A stretch of 64,000 bases of DNA from Luteimonas gilva (GTDB lineage: Bacteria > Pseudomonadota > Gammaproteobacteria > Xanthomonadales > Xanthomonadaceae): assembly GCF_005239095.1 (NCBI RefSeq), contig NZ_SZUA01000001.1:1097049-1161048 (forward strand), written 5' to 3'. The notes under the pieces were generated by a model. It saw only the letters and a list, made by a program, of their open reading frames with translations, was not told where the DNA came from and ran no database searches. A program made the position numbers and the translations under genes. The first letter of the stretch is position 1. The number at the start of each line of letters is the position of its first letter. Positions 47,504 through 56,572 of this stretch are shown here, in pieces.

Positions 47504-48520
47504 GTGTTCAAGACCCATTACCGCGTCGCGGCCATCGCGCTCGCGACCGCCTTCGCAGGCAACGCCTTCGCCGCCGACGTCACCGGCGCCGGCGCCTCTT
47601 TCATCTACCCGGTCATGTCCAAGTGGTCGGCCGACTACAGCAAGGCCACCGGCAAGAAGGTCAACTATCAGTCGATCGGTTCCGGCGGCGGCATCGCCCA
47701 GATCAAGGCCGGCACGGTCGATTTCGGCTCCTCCGACGCCCCGATGAAGCCCGACGAACTGGCTAAGTTCGGCCTGGCCCAATTCCCCTCGGTGATCGGC
47801 GGCGTGGTGCCGGTGATCAACGTCCCGGGCGTGCCTTCCGGCGCGATGAAGCTGGACGGCGAAACCCTGGGCAACATCTTCCTGGGCAAGATCACCAAGT
47901 GGAACGATCCGGCCATCGTCGCCATGAACGGCGGCGTCAACCTGCCCGACAAGAAGATCACCGTCGTGCACCGCTCGGACGGTTCGGGCACCACCTTCAA
48001 CTTCGTCAACTACTTGTCCAAGGTCAACGCCGAGTGGAAGACCAAGGTCGGCGAAGGCACGTCGGTGAAGTGGCCGACCGGCATCGGCGGCAAGGGCAAC
48101 GAAGGCGTGGCCGCGTACGTCAAGCAGATCCAGGGCGGCATCGGCTACGTCGAACTGTCCTACGCGCTGCAGAACAAGATGGCCTATTCGCGCATGAAGA
48201 ACGCCGCCGGCAACTACGTGCTGCCGACCGACGAAACCTTCGGCGCCGCGGCCGCCAGCGCCGACTGGGCCAACGCCAAGGATTTCTACCTGGTGATGAC
48301 CAACGCGCCGGGCGAGAACTCCTGGCCGATCACCGCCACCAACTTCATCCTGATGTACAAGCAGCCCAAGAACGCCGACGGCGCCAAGAACGCCAAGGAA
48401 TTCTTCAAGTGGGTCTACGCCAACGGCGACGCGCAGGCCAAGGCGCTCGACTACGTGCCGCTGCCGGACGCTCTGGTCAAGCAGATCGACGCCTACTGGG
48501 CGCAGAACATGGGCTACTGA
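47504..48520 (+). CDS. pstS: Phosphate ABC transporter substrate-binding protein PstS (soluble form)
   Basis: Periplasmic phosphate receptor of 338 residues. GTG start 47504 eight bases after AAGGAG; signal VFKTHYRVAAIALATAFAGN AFA. Ligand motifs: GAGASFIYPVMSKW, SIGSGGGIAQIKAGTVDFGS and HRSDGSGTTFNFVNYLSK. It has a type I signal, unlike the lipoprotein paralogue at 48758. Followed by a strong terminator, so expressed from its own Pho promoter. Confidence 0.96.
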   Translation: MFKTHYRVAAIALATAFAGNAFAADVTGAGASFIYPVMSKWSADYSKATGKKVNYQSIGSGGGIAQIKAGTVDFGSSDAPMKPDELAKFGLAQFPSVIGGVVPVINVPGVPSGAMKLDGETLGNIFLGKITKWNDPAIVAMNGGVNLPDKKITVVHRSDGSGTTFNFVNYLSKVNAEWKTKVGEGTSVKWPTGIGGKGNEGVAAYVKQIQGGIGYVELSYALQNKMAYSRMKNAAGNYVLPTDETFGAAAASADWANAKDFYLVMTNAPGENSWPITATNFILMYKQPKNADGAKNAKEFFKWVYANGDAQAKALDYVPLPDALVKQIDAYWAQNMGY

Positions 48521-48549
48521 TTTTCCTCGATCCCAAGCACACCCCTTTT

Positions 48550-48577
48550 GCGCGGGCTTCGGCCCGCGCTTTTTTTG
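48550..48577 (+). terminator. pstS: Intrinsic terminator after the first pstS
   Basis: GCGCGGGC-TTCG-GCCCGCGC followed by TTTTTTT: perfect eight-pair stem with UUCG loop. Confidence 0.93.
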
Positions 48578-48586
48578 CCGGGGCTT

Positions 48587-48670
48587 TTGTGGGAGCGGCT
48601 TTAGCCGCGAGCTCTTCCCGCACCTCGCTGCGATCTGATGCAAAAGCCCGCGGCTAAAGCCGCTCCCACA
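48587..48670. repeat. Family-A palindromic repeat
   Basis: Complete A element (GTGGGAGCGGCTTTAGCCGC / GCGGCTAAAGCCGCTCCCAC) between the terminator of pstS and the next Pho box. Confidence 0.92.
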
Positions 48671-48674
48671 GTCC

Positions 48675-48692
48675 ATGTCATCCGGATGTAAC
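48675..48692 (+). promoter_or_regulatory. Pho box upstream of the second pstS
   Basis: ATGTCAT-CCGG-ATGTAAC, a Pho-box match with slightly altered second half-site, 65 bp before the second PstS start. Confidence 0.72.
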
Positions 48693-48757
48693 AAAAACAT
48701 CATTTCATAGCGGCATCTCGTCGGCAGGCTATGCCGACACGCCGTATGGAGCGCCGC

Positions 48758-49852
48758 ATGAACGCCACCCCCCTTCGCCTGGCCGTCCTGGCCTGTTCAG
48801 TGACCCTGCTCCTGGCCGCGTGCAAGGGCGGCGACAACGCGGCGGCTCCCGGCACCGGCAACCAGGCTCCGAACGCCGCCGCGGCCCCGGCCGGCGACAA
48901 GAAAGTCGCCGAGATCACCGGCGCCGGCGCGACCTTCATCTATCCGCTGCTGTCGCGCTGGTCCGCGGACTACAACCAGCAGACCGGCAACAAAGTGAAT
49001 TACCAATCGATCGGCTCCGGCGGCGGCATCGCCCAGATCAAGGCCGGCACGGTAGATTTCGGCTCCAGCGACAAGCCGCTGTCCAGCGAAGAACTCGCCG
49101 CCGCGGGCCTGGGCCAGTTCCCGTCCGCGATCGGCGGCGTGGTGCCGGTGGTCAATCTGGAGGGCGTCGAAGCCGGCAAGCTGCGCCTGACCGGCGCGCT
49201 GCTGGGCGACATCTTCCTCGGCAAGATCACCGCCTGGAACGATGCGGCGATCGCCGCCGCCAATCCCGGCGCCAAGCTGCCTTCGACCAAGATCAACATC
49301 GTCCACCGCTCCGACGGTTCGGGCACCACCTTCAACTTCTCCAACTACCTGTCGAAGGTGAATGCGGAGTGGAAGTCGAAAGTCGGCGAAGGCACTTCGG
49401 TGCAGTGGCCGGGCGGCGTCGGCGGCAAGGGCAACGAAGGCGTGGCTTCGTACGTGAAGCAGATCAAGGGCTCGATCGGCTACGTCGAACTGGCCTACGC
49501 GCTGCAGAACAAGATGACCTACATCTCGCTGCAGAACGCCTCCGGGAATTGGGTGCAACCCAGCGCCGAATCGTTCCAGGCCGCCGCGGCGACCGCCGAC
49601 TGGGCGAACGCCAAGGATTTCAACCTGGTCATCACCAACGCTTCCGGCGCGGACGCGTGGCCGATCACCGCCACCAATTTCATCCTGATGTACAAGCAGC
49701 CGAAGGACGCGCAGCGCTCGAAGGATGCGATGGCCTTCTTCAAGTGGGCGTTCGAAAACGGACAGCCGCAGGCGCAGGCGCTGGATTACGTGCCTCTGCC
49801 GGCGGAGCTGGTGAAGCAAGTCGAAGCGTATTGGGCGGCGGAGTTCAAGTGA
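48758..49852 (+). CDS. pstS: Second PstS paralogue, predicted lipoprotein
   Basis: PstS-like protein of 364 residues closely matching the upstream PstS (shared blocks VNYQSIGSGGGIAQIKAGTV, HRSDGSGTTFNF, GIGGKGNEGVA-like GVGGKGNEGVASYVKQIKGS). Its signal ends LAACKGG, a lipobox, so the mature protein starts at Cys and is membrane-anchored, with an Ala/Gly/Pro-rich spacer (APGTGNQAPNAAAAPAGDKK). ATG 48758 has GGAG upstream. It precedes pstC across a family-E repeat. Different anchoring suggests different localisation or affinity from PstS1. Confidence 0.93.
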   Translation: MNATPLRLAVLACSVTLLLAACKGGDNAAAPGTGNQAPNAAAAPAGDKKVAEITGAGATFIYPLLSRWSADYNQQTGNKVNYQSIGSGGGIAQIKAGTVDFGSSDKPLSSEELAAAGLGQFPSAIGGVVPVVNLEGVEAGKLRLTGALLGDIFLGKITAWNDAAIAAANPGAKLPSTKINIVHRSDGSGTTFNFSNYLSKVNAEWKSKVGEGTSVQWPGGVGGKGNEGVASYVKQIKGSIGYVELAYALQNKMTYISLQNASGNWVQPSAESFQAAAATADWANAKDFNLVITNASGADAWPITATNFILMYKQPKDAQRSKDAMAFFKWAFENGQPQAQALDYVPLPAELVKQVEAYWAAEFK

Positions 49853-49892
49853 GGTTCCGGCCCGCGCGCGAAGCGCGCGGCTTTGCCGGAAC

Positions 49893-49964
49893 ATCATCCC
49901 GGCGCAAGCCGGGATCCAGAACTACGACGCAGGCCCTGGATCCCGGCTTCGCCGGGATGACGGG
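49893..49964. repeat. Family-E inverted repeat
   Basis: TCATCCCGGCGCAAGCCGGG ATCC ... ending CCCGGCTTCGCCGGGATGACG; arms ATCCCGGC and GCCGGGAT pair. Related to 40955-41103. Between pstS2 and pstC. Confidence 0.85.
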
Positions 49965-50006
49965 AACCGGGGGATCCTGCCTGTGGGCGGGAACGAGTAA
50001 AAACTG

Positions 50007-50981
50007 ATGAACGCAACCACGATTCCCGAAGCCATCGTAGCTCCCACCGGCCGCGACGTGCGCGACGCCCGCGCCGACCGCTGGTTCCGCTACGCCTTGG
50101 TCGCGACGGTGGTCTTCGTGTTGATCGCGCTGGCCACCGCGGCGCTGTCCATGCTCTGGGGCGGCCGCCAAGTGCTGGCCCACGAAGGCATCAACTTCTT
50201 CTTCTCCACCGAGTGGAATCCGGTGGAGAACAAGTACGGCGCGCTCGCGCCGATCTACGGCACCATCGTCACCGCCATCATCGCCATGCTGATCGCCGTG
50301 CCGATCAGCTTCGGCATCGCCCTGTTCCTGACCGAAGTCGCGCCGCGCTGGCTGCGCGGGCCGATCGGCACCGCGATCGAATTGCTGGCCGCGATCCCGT
50401 CGATCATCTACGGCATGTGGGGCCTGTTCGTGCTGGTGCCGATGATGACCGAATACGTCACGCCCTGGATCAACGACCACCTGGGCACGCTGCCGCTGAT
50501 CGGCCGCTTGTTCCAAGGCCCGCCGCTGGGCATCGGCGTGCTCACCGCCGGCTTCGTGCTGGCGATCATGGTGATCCCCTTCATCTCCTCGGTGATGCGC
50601 GAAGTGTTCCTGACCGTGCCGACGCGGCTGAAGGAATCGGCCTACGCGCTGGGTTCGACCAAGTGGGAAGTGAGCTGGGACATCGTCCTGCCCTACACCC
50701 GTTCGGCGGTGGTCGGCGGCATCTTCCTGGGCCTGGGCCGCGCGCTCGGCGAAACCATGGCGGTGGCCTTCGTGATCGGCAACTCGGTGTCGCTGTCGGC
50801 GTCGCTGCTCGAGCCGGGCACCACGATCGCGGCGCTGATCGCCAACGACTTCGGCGAAGCGACCGAAACCTACCGCTCGGCGCTGCTGCTGCTCGGCTTC
50901 GTCCTGTTCATCGTCACCTTCTGCGTGCTGGCGGTGGCCCGCTTCATGCTGATGCAGTTGGCCAGGAAGGAGGGCACCTGA
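50007..50981 (+). CDS. pstC: Phosphate ABC transporter permease PstC
   Basis: Integral membrane permease, 324 residues, six core membrane helices, long cytoplasmic N-terminus (ATTIPEAIVAPTGRDVRDAR). The ABC-permease EAA loop is in RLKESAYALGSTKWEVSWDI. Starts 154 bp after pstS2 and its stop shares one base with the pstA start (TGATG). Confidence 0.96.
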   Translation: MNATTIPEAIVAPTGRDVRDARADRWFRYALVATVVFVLIALATAALSMLWGGRQVLAHEGINFFFSTEWNPVENKYGALAPIYGTIVTAIIAMLIAVPISFGIALFLTEVAPRWLRGPIGTAIELLAAIPSIIYGMWGLFVLVPMMTEYVTPWINDHLGTLPLIGRLFQGPPLGIGVLTAGFVLAIMVIPFISSVMREVFLTVPTRLKESAYALGSTKWEVSWDIVLPYTRSAVVGGIFLGLGRALGETMAVAFVIGNSVSLSASLLEPGTTIAALIANDFGEATETYRSALLLLGFVLFIVTFCVLAVARFMLMQLARKEGT

Positions 50982-51877
50982 TGAGCGCGATCGCCGCACA
51001 AGCCAAGGCCCATGCCGTCGCCGACGGCCTGTACCGCCGCCGCAAAGTCTTCAACGCTTTCGCCCTGCTGCTCTCGTGCGCAGCGGCGCTGTTCGGCCTG
51101 TTGTTCCTGGCCTGGATCCTGTGGACCTTGGTCTCCAAGGGCATCCGAGGCGTCAATTGGCCGCTATTCTCGCAAATGACGCCGCCGCCGATGGAAGAAG
51201 GCGGATTGCTGAACGCTTTCTTCGGCAGCGCGGTGATGTGCGGCTTGGCGATCCTGATCGGCACCCCGCTCGGCATCGCCGCCGGCACTTGGCTGGCCGA
51301 GTACGGCAACGCGCGCAAAGCGGGCACCGTAGTCCGCTTCGTCAACGACATCCTGCTTTCGGCGCCGTCGATCGTGCTGGGCCTGTTCATCTACGCGATG
51401 TGGGTGTCGCAAGGCGACCCGCAGATGGGCTTCTCCGCGCTCGCGGGCTCCTTCGCCCTCGCCTTCATCGTGCTGCCGGTGGTGGTGCGCACCACCGACG
51501 AGATGCTGCGGCTGGTGCCGGCGCAGATGCGCGAAGCCGCGCTGTCGCTGGGCGTGCCGCAGTGGAAGGTGATCGTGCAGGTGCTGTACCGCAGCGCCTC
51601 GGCCGGCATCGTCACCGGCGTGCTGCTGGCGCTGGCGCGCATCAGCGGCGAGACCGCGCCGCTGCTGTTCACCGCTTTCGGCAACCAGTACTGGAACGGC
51701 AACGTGCTGCAGCCGATGGCCAGCGTGCCGGTGGTGATGTACCAGTTCGCCGGCAGCCCCTACGAAACCTGGCAGACCCTGGCCTGGGCCGGCGCGCTGG
51801 TGCTGACGCTGTTCGTGCTGCTGGTCAGCCTCGGCGCTCGCGCCATCCTGCTGCGCAACCGCGTGGCCAACGATTGA
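50981..51877 (+). CDS. pstA: Phosphate ABC transporter permease PstA
   Basis: Second permease, 298 residues, with EAA-type loop [20 protein letters not shown] and six membrane segments. Start ATG 50981 overlaps the pstC stop by one base. A much longer upstream open frame (from 50213) is the shadow of pstC in another phase. Confidence 0.96.
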   Translation: MSAIAAQAKAHAVADGLYRRRKVFNAFALLLSCAAALFGLLFLAWILWTLVSKGIRGVNWPLFSQMTPPPMEEGGLLNAFFGSAVMCGLAILIGTPLGIAAGTWLAEYGNARKAGTVVRFVNDILLSAPSIVLGLFIYAMWVSQGDPQMGFSALAGSFALAFIVLPVVVRTTDEMLRLVPAQMREAALSLGVPQWKVIVQVLYRSASAGIVTGVLLALARISGETAPLLFTAFGNQYWNGNVLQPMASVPVVMYQFAGSPYETWQTLAWAGALVLTLFVLLVSLGARAILLRNRVAND

Positions 51878-51923
51878 CATGCTTACGAATTCCGACCGGA
51901 ACACATCTTCTAAAGGCAGCGCC

Positions 51924-52748
51924 ATGAACGACGTCCGCACCGCCGAGGCCACGCACCGCATCGCTACGCCGCAACGCGAGGCCAGCGCCGCATCGCCGGT
52001 CAAGCTCGCCGCGCGTGGGCTCGATTTCTACTACGACAAGTTCCACGCGCTGAAGGGCATCAACCTGGAGATCCCGGAGAAGCGCGTGACCGCGCTGATC
52101 GGTCCTTCCGGCTGCGGCAAATCCACCCTGCTGCGCATCTTCAACCGCATCTACGCGCTGTACCCGAAGATGACCGCCACCGGCGAAGTGTCGCTGGACG
52201 GGGAGAACATCCTCTCGCCGAAATACCCGATGAACCGGCTGCGCAGCAAAGTCGGCATGGTGTTCCAGAAGCCGGTGCCGTTCCCGATGACGATCTACGA
52301 AAACATCGCCTACGCCATCCGCCATCACGAAAAGCTCTCCAAGTCCGACATGAACGACCGCGTCGAGCACGCGCTGCGCCAAGGCGCGCTGTGGGACGAG
52401 GTGAAGGACAAGCTGGGCCAGAGCGCGCTGGGCCTGTCCGGCGGCCAGCAGCAGCGCCTGTGCATCGCCCGCGCCGTGGCGCTGAAGCCTGACGTCCTGT
52501 TGCTGGACGAGCCGACCTCGGCGCTGGACCCGATCTCCACCAGCCGCATCGAGCAGCTGGTGGAAGAGCTGAAGCAGAACTATACGATCGCGATCGTGAC
52601 CCACAACATGCAGCAGGCCGCGCGCGTGTCCGACTTCACCGCCTTCATGTATCTGGGCGACCTGATCGAGCACGATACGACGGAAACGATCTTCTCCAAC
52701 CCCTCGAAGCAGCAGACCGAGGACTACATCACCGGTCGTTTCGGGTGA
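51924..52748 (+). CDS. pstB: Phosphate ABC transporter ATPase PstB
   Basis: Nucleotide-binding subunit, 274 residues. Walker [18 protein letters not shown], signature [18 protein letters not shown], Walker [14 protein letters not shown], and the PstB-typical [18 protein letters not shown]. Start 51924 (AAAGG upstream, [13 protein letters not shown]) is preferred over 51879, which lacks an SD. Confidence 0.97.
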   Translation: MNDVRTAEATHRIATPQREASAASPVKLAARGLDFYYDKFHALKGINLEIPEKRVTALIGPSGCGKSTLLRIFNRIYALYPKMTATGEVSLDGENILSPKYPMNRLRSKVGMVFQKPVPFPMTIYENIAYAIRHHEKLSKSDMNDRVEHALRQGALWDEVKDKLGQSALGLSGGQQQRLCIARAVALKPDVLLLDEPTSALDPISTSRIEQLVEELKQNYTIAIVTHNMQQAARVSDFTAFMYLGDLIEHDTTETIFSNPSKQQTEDYITGRFG

Positions 52749-52908
52749 GGGCCGCCGCTTTCGCGCGCCACAGGGCGCGTGAGGCGGACCGAACGCTCGT
52801 CCATGGATGGACGGGCCGGGGCATCCGAAGCCGAACCCGCAGCGCCATGGAAGGCAACGAAAAAAGCGACGGGAATCCGGAATATCTCCAAGTATCGGGA
52901 TCAAACCT

Positions 52909-53619
52909 ATGAACACGGCCCAGCCCCACGACCACATCGTCAAGAGCTACGACGAAGAGCAGCAGCGGCTGCACAACGAAATCCTGCGCATGGGCGAGAT
53001 GTCGGTCGCGCAGCTGGAGGCCGCGCTGGACGTGGTCGAGCGCCGCGACGACAAAGCCGCCGAGCGGATCATCGCCAACGACGAGGCGATCGACAGCCTC
53101 GAGCAGGAGATCAGCCACGACGTGATGCGCCTGGCGCTGCGCGGACCGATGGCCAGCGACCTGCGCGTGATCCTCGCCGCGCTGCGCATCGCCGCCGACA
53201 TCGAACGCGTAGGCGACTACGCGGCCAACGTCGCCAAGCGTTCGATGGCGCTGAACATGGCGCCGCCGATTCCGCACACCAACGGCCTGCGCGCGCTCGG
53301 CGGCCTCGCCGTGCAGCAGTTGCGCGACGTGCTGGCCGCCTACCGCGACTTGGACGTGGACGCCGCCCAGCGCGTGCGCGCCCGCGACGCCGAGCTCGAC
53401 ACCCAGTACACCAGCCTGTTCCGCGAACTGCTGACCTACATGATGGAAGACGCGCGCGCGATCACCCCGTGCACGCACCTGCTGTTCATGGCCAAGAACC
53501 TGGAGCGGATCGGCGACCACGCCACCAACATCGCCGAGAACATCTGGTTCCGCGTGCACGGCGAGAATCGCGCGCTGCCGCCGCGCGAGAAGCGCGACGA
53601 CACCAACACCGCGACCTGA
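52909..53619 (+). CDS. phoU: Phosphate signalling protein PhoU
   Basis: Negative regulator linking PstB to PhoR; 236 residues forming two three-helix bundles. The repeated motifs are ASDLRVILAALRIAADIERV and PCTHLLFMAKNLERIGDHAT, with RxGD/RIGDH metal-binding signatures. Start ATG 52909 gives MNTAQPHDHIVKSYDEEQQR. Separated from pstB by 160 bp without a clear terminator. No phoB or phoR in the window. Confidence 0.96.
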   Translation: MNTAQPHDHIVKSYDEEQQRLHNEILRMGEMSVAQLEAALDVVERRDDKAAERIIANDEAIDSLEQEISHDVMRLALRGPMASDLRVILAALRIAADIERVGDYAANVAKRSMALNMAPPIPHTNGLRALGGLAVQQLRDVLAAYRDLDVDAAQRVRARDAELDTQYTSLFRELLTYMMEDARAITPCTHLLFMAKNLERIGDHATNIAENIWFRVHGENRALPPREKRDDTNTAT

Positions 53620-53660
53620 TCCGCTGCAGATACCAAGCCCTTTCGCAATGGAACGGGCTT

Positions 53661-53744
53661 AGAAGCGGCTTCGGCCGCGAGCTCTTTCCCGCACATCGCC
53701 GCGATTTGAAGGAAGAACTCGCGGCTGAAGCCGCTCCTACAAAG
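53661..53744. repeat. Family-A palindromic repeat
   Basis: A element with a slightly shortened left arm (AGAAGCGGCTTCGGCCGCGA) and right arm GCGGCTGAAGCCGCTCCTAC. Lies between phoU and the ECF sigma gene. Confidence 0.85.
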
Positions 53745-53899
53745 TCTGGACTAAGGCCAGACCTGCGAGATAGCTAAACGCCAGCTGAAGACAGCCCGAA
53801 AAAGGGCCAATCCGCGCGCACCCGCGCGGTGCCATCCATGACTCTGGTAAGGGGTCCGGCCACCGACGATCCGGATATTCTCCGCATCGAGGTCAACCC

Positions 53900-54439
53900 A
53901 TGGCGGCCAACCCGAGTCCCGAGGAATTCCAAGCGGCGCAGCGCGGCGATCGCGCCGCGTTGGAAAGCCTGTTGGCGCATTCGCGCCAAGACCTGCGCCG
54001 CTACGCCGAATACCACTGCTCGATCAACGACGTCGAAGACGCGGTGCAGGAAAGCCTGTTCCTGGTAGCGCGCAAGATCGGCCACCTGCGCGCGATCGAG
54101 GCCTATGCCTCGTGGCTGTTCCGGATCGTCAAACGCGAGTGCAACCGGCTCAAACGCGGCCTGCGGCGCATGGTGCTGCAGCCTAGCCTGGAAGAGATCG
54201 ACGGCCCGCACTATCCGCCTCCGGACGGCCTGCTCCGCGATCTGGCGCGCACTTTGCAGGCCATGCCCGCGCACTACCGCGAGATCGTGCTGCTGCGCGA
54301 TTACGAAGGCTTGAGCATGGCCGAGATCGCCGCCCGCCTGGGCCTGCATTTGGAAGCCGCCAAGGCGCGTCTGCACCGCGCCCGCGGCTTGGCCCGGCAA
54401 TTGTTGTCGGTTCCGGAGGCGCCGCTCATGCCGGCTTAA
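53900..54439 (+). CDS. ECF-type RNA polymerase sigma factor
   Basis: Sigma-70 family factor of 179 residues with only regions 2 and 4: region 2 QAAQRGDRAALESLLAHSRQ and DVEDAVQESLFLVARKIGHL, region 4 HYREIVLLRDYEGLSMAEIA. No anti-sigma gene is adjacent. Its stop is 82 bp before an EF-hand/EGKCG precursor gene, so it probably controls the RiPP operon, as ECF factors do for related metallophore operons in other bacteria. Trigger (perhaps copper) is inference. Confidence 0.88.
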   Translation: MAANPSPEEFQAAQRGDRAALESLLAHSRQDLRRYAEYHCSINDVEDAVQESLFLVARKIGHLRAIEAYASWLFRIVKRECNRLKRGLRRMVLQPSLEEIDGPHYPPPDGLLRDLARTLQAMPAHYREIVLLRDYEGLSMAEIAARLGLHLEAAKARLHRARGLARQLLSVPEAPLMPA

Positions 54440-54522
54440 CCCCTTCCTGGCTAGCGTGCCCGCCACCGGCCAGCCCATCGAATACATCTACGCGGCCTAG
54501 CCGCATTTAGGGAGGCAATACC

Positions 54523-54921
54523 ATGTCCAACAAGAAACCCGTCGCCATCGCTCTCGGCACCGCGCTCGCCGGCGGCCTGGTCCTATCCGGTTCGGCGTTC
54601 GCGATGCAGCCGCTGGCGCAAGGCTATCTGCTCAGCGCACAGGACGCCGGCAAGGCGGCGATGAAAGAAGACAAGGCGAAAGAAGGCAAGTGCGGCATGG
54701 ACGTGATGGACACCGACAAGGACGGCAAGGTGTCGCGCGCCGAATTCAACGCCAAGCACGCCGACAAGGCCGAGCAAGCCAAGTTCGACAAAGCCGACGC
54801 CAACAAGGACGGCTTCATCGACGCGACCGAAAGCAAGGCGCACAAGGAAGGCAGCTGCGGCGGCGACAAGAAGGCCGGCGAAGGCAAGTGCGGCGAGGGC
54901 AAGTGCGGCGGCAGCGTCTGA
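54523..54921 (+). CDS. hvfA: Predicted copper-binding RiPP precursor (HvfA-like) with two EF-hands
   Basis: Precursor of 132 residues. Signal peptide [20 protein letters not shown] ending about residue 27. EGKCG motifs at 54-58, 120-124 and 125-129, and a variant EGSCG at 109-113, so four Cys (57, 112, 123, 128). Between the first and the others are two canonical EF-hand loops: D63-x-D65-x-D67-G...E74 ([12 protein letters not shown]) and D92-x-N94-x-D96-G...E103 ([12 protein letters not shown]). EGKCG Cys is what HvfB/HvfC convert to copper-binding oxazolone/thioamide pairs in Haemophilus; the EF-hands are an addition I do not know from that system. AGGGAGG precedes ATG 54523. Confidence 0.85.
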   Translation: MSNKKPVAIALGTALAGGLVLSGSAFAMQPLAQGYLLSAQDAGKAAMKEDKAKEGKCGMDVMDTDKDGKVSRAEFNAKHADKAEQAKFDKADANKDGFIDATESKAHKEGSCGGDKKAGEGKCGEGKCGGSV

Positions 54922-54943
54922 CGCATTCGCTTCTCCGCTCATC

Positions 54944-55789
54944 ATGAAGTTGGCCGAAGCCAGCGCAGGCCTCGGACTGCGGCGCGCCCTGATGGGCGCG
55001 TTGCGGTCTGCGGACGCCGACGCGGTCGATTTCCTGGAATGCGCGCCGGAAAACTGGATCGGCGTCGGCGGCCGCCTCGGCGACGCGTTCGCCGAGCTCG
55101 CTTCGCGCCGCCCGCTCACCTGCCACGGCCTGTCGCTCTCGCTCGGCGGCACCGAACCGCTGGACGAGACTTTCCTGCAACGCTTGCGCCGCTTCCTCGA
55201 CCGCAATGCCGTCGCTCTGTACAGCGAACACCTCAGCTATAGCGCCGACGACGGCCATCTGTACGATCTGTTGCCGATTCCGTTCACCGAAGAAGCGGTG
55301 GGCCACGTCGCGGCGCGCATCCGTCGCGTGCAGGATGCGCTAGGCCGCCGGATCGCGGTCGAGAACGTCTCCTACTACGCCGCGCCTTTCCAGGCGATGG
55401 CCGAAGCCGATTTCGTCGGCGCGGTGCTGCAGGAAGCGGACTGCGACTTGCTGCTGGACGTGAACAACATCTACGTCAACAGCATCAACCACGGCTACGA
55501 CGCTTTCGAATTCCTGGCGCGGATGCCGGGCGCGCGGATCGCCAGCTATCACATCGCCGGCCATTACGACGAAGCCGACGACCTGAAAGTCGATACCCAC
55601 GGCGCGCCGGTCAAGAACGATGTCTGGGCGCTGCTCGCCGAGGCCTACCGCGTGCACGGGGTGCGCCCGACCCTGCTGGAACGCGATTTCAATTTCCCGC
55701 CGCTGGAAACTTTGCTCGCCGAAGTCGCGCGGATCCGCGAATCGCAACGCACGGCGCAACCGGCCCTGGATGCGGCGAGCCATGGCTGA
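54944..55789 (+). CDS. hvfB: DUF692 multinuclear iron enzyme (HvfB/BufB/MbnB-like RiPP maturase)
   Basis: DUF692 protein of 281 residues with a TIM-barrel and a di- or tri-iron site. Candidate ligands: H61 (CHGLSLS), E95/H96 (YSEHLSY), E140 (VENVSYY), D172/N174 (DVNNIYVN), H183, H203 and H207 (YHIAGHYDE), D218/H219 (DTHGAP), E246 (LERDF), all positions conserved in MbnB-type enzymes. It lies 22 bp after the precursor gene. Family members oxidise Cys to oxazolone/thioamide or thiooxazole using Fe and O2. Its stop overlaps the next start by eight bases. Confidence 0.92.
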   Translation: MKLAEASAGLGLRRALMGALRSADADAVDFLECAPENWIGVGGRLGDAFAELASRRPLTCHGLSLSLGGTEPLDETFLQRLRRFLDRNAVALYSEHLSYSADDGHLYDLLPIPFTEEAVGHVAARIRRVQDALGRRIAVENVSYYAAPFQAMAEADFVGAVLQEADCDLLLDVNNIYVNSINHGYDAFEFLARMPGARIASYHIAGHYDEADDLKVDTHGAPVKNDVWALLAEAYRVHGVRPTLLERDFNFPPLETLLAEVARIRESQRTAQPALDAASHG

Positions 55790-56546
55790 GGCGCCGATCG
55801 CGTTACGCGAGCAGCAATTCGCGCTCGCGCGCCATGTGCGCGACCCGGCAGCGAACCTTCCGCCGCCGGACATCGAAGACCGGCGTTTGGCGGTCTATCG
55901 CGAATTGTTCTACAACAACGTCGACAGCCTGCTGGCCGGCAATTTCCCGGTCATCCGAAAAACGCTTTCGGATGCCGATTGGCATGCGCGGGTACGCGCG
56001 TTCTTCGCCGAACACCGCTGCCGCACGCCCTTGTTCACCGAGATCGGCCGCGAGTTCATCCGTTTCCTCGACGCGCGCCAGGAAGCCGGCGCCGACGATC
56101 CGCCCTGGCTGGCGGAGTTGGCGCACTACGAATGGGTCGAACTGGCGCTGCAGATCTCCGACGAACCGGCGCCCGCGCACGACCCCGGCGGCGATCTGCT
56201 GCAAGGCCGTCCGCTGGTTTCGCCGCAGGCGTGGGCGCTGGCCTATCGCTGGCCGGTGCAGCGCATCGGCCCGGAATACCGGCCCAACGAAGCGCCGGAT
56301 GCGCCCACCTTGCTGCTGGTGCGGCGCGATGCCGGCGGCGACGTGCGCTTCGCCGAAATTTCGCCGCTGGTCTATCGCCTCTTGGAATTGCTGGGCGGCG
56401 AAACGCCGCGCACCGGACGGGAATCCCTGGGCTTGCTCGCGAAAGAAGCCGGCGCGTCCGACATCGATGCTTTCATCGTAGAAGGCGCCACGATGCTCCG
56501 GCGGATGCGCGAGGAAGGCTCTTTGCTCGGTACGCAGAGCTCCTGA
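55782..56546 (+). CDS. hvfC: DUF2063 RiPP-binding partner protein (HvfC/BufC-like)
   Basis: Protein of 254 residues with the DUF2063 putative DNA-binding-type N-terminal domain ([20 protein letters not shown] and [20 protein letters not shown]). In Hvf/bufferin operons this partner recognises the precursor and forms a complex with the DUF692 enzyme. Overlaps hvfB by eight bases (ATGGCTGA), so the three genes form one translationally coupled operon. The DoxX-like gene often present in these clusters is absent; rnt follows. Confidence 0.9.
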   Translation: MAEAPIALREQQFALARHVRDPAANLPPPDIEDRRLAVYRELFYNNVDSLLAGNFPVIRKTLSDADWHARVRAFFAEHRCRTPLFTEIGREFIRFLDARQEAGADDPPWLAELAHYEWVELALQISDEPAPAHDPGGDLLQGRPLVSPQAWALAYRWPVQRIGPEYRPNEAPDAPTLLLVRRDAGGDVRFAEISPLVYRLLELLGGETPRTGRESLGLLAKEAGASDIDAFIVEGATMLRRMREEGSLLGTQSS

Positions 56547-56572
56547 TCGGCCGCGTCTGCTAGGCTTGACGC

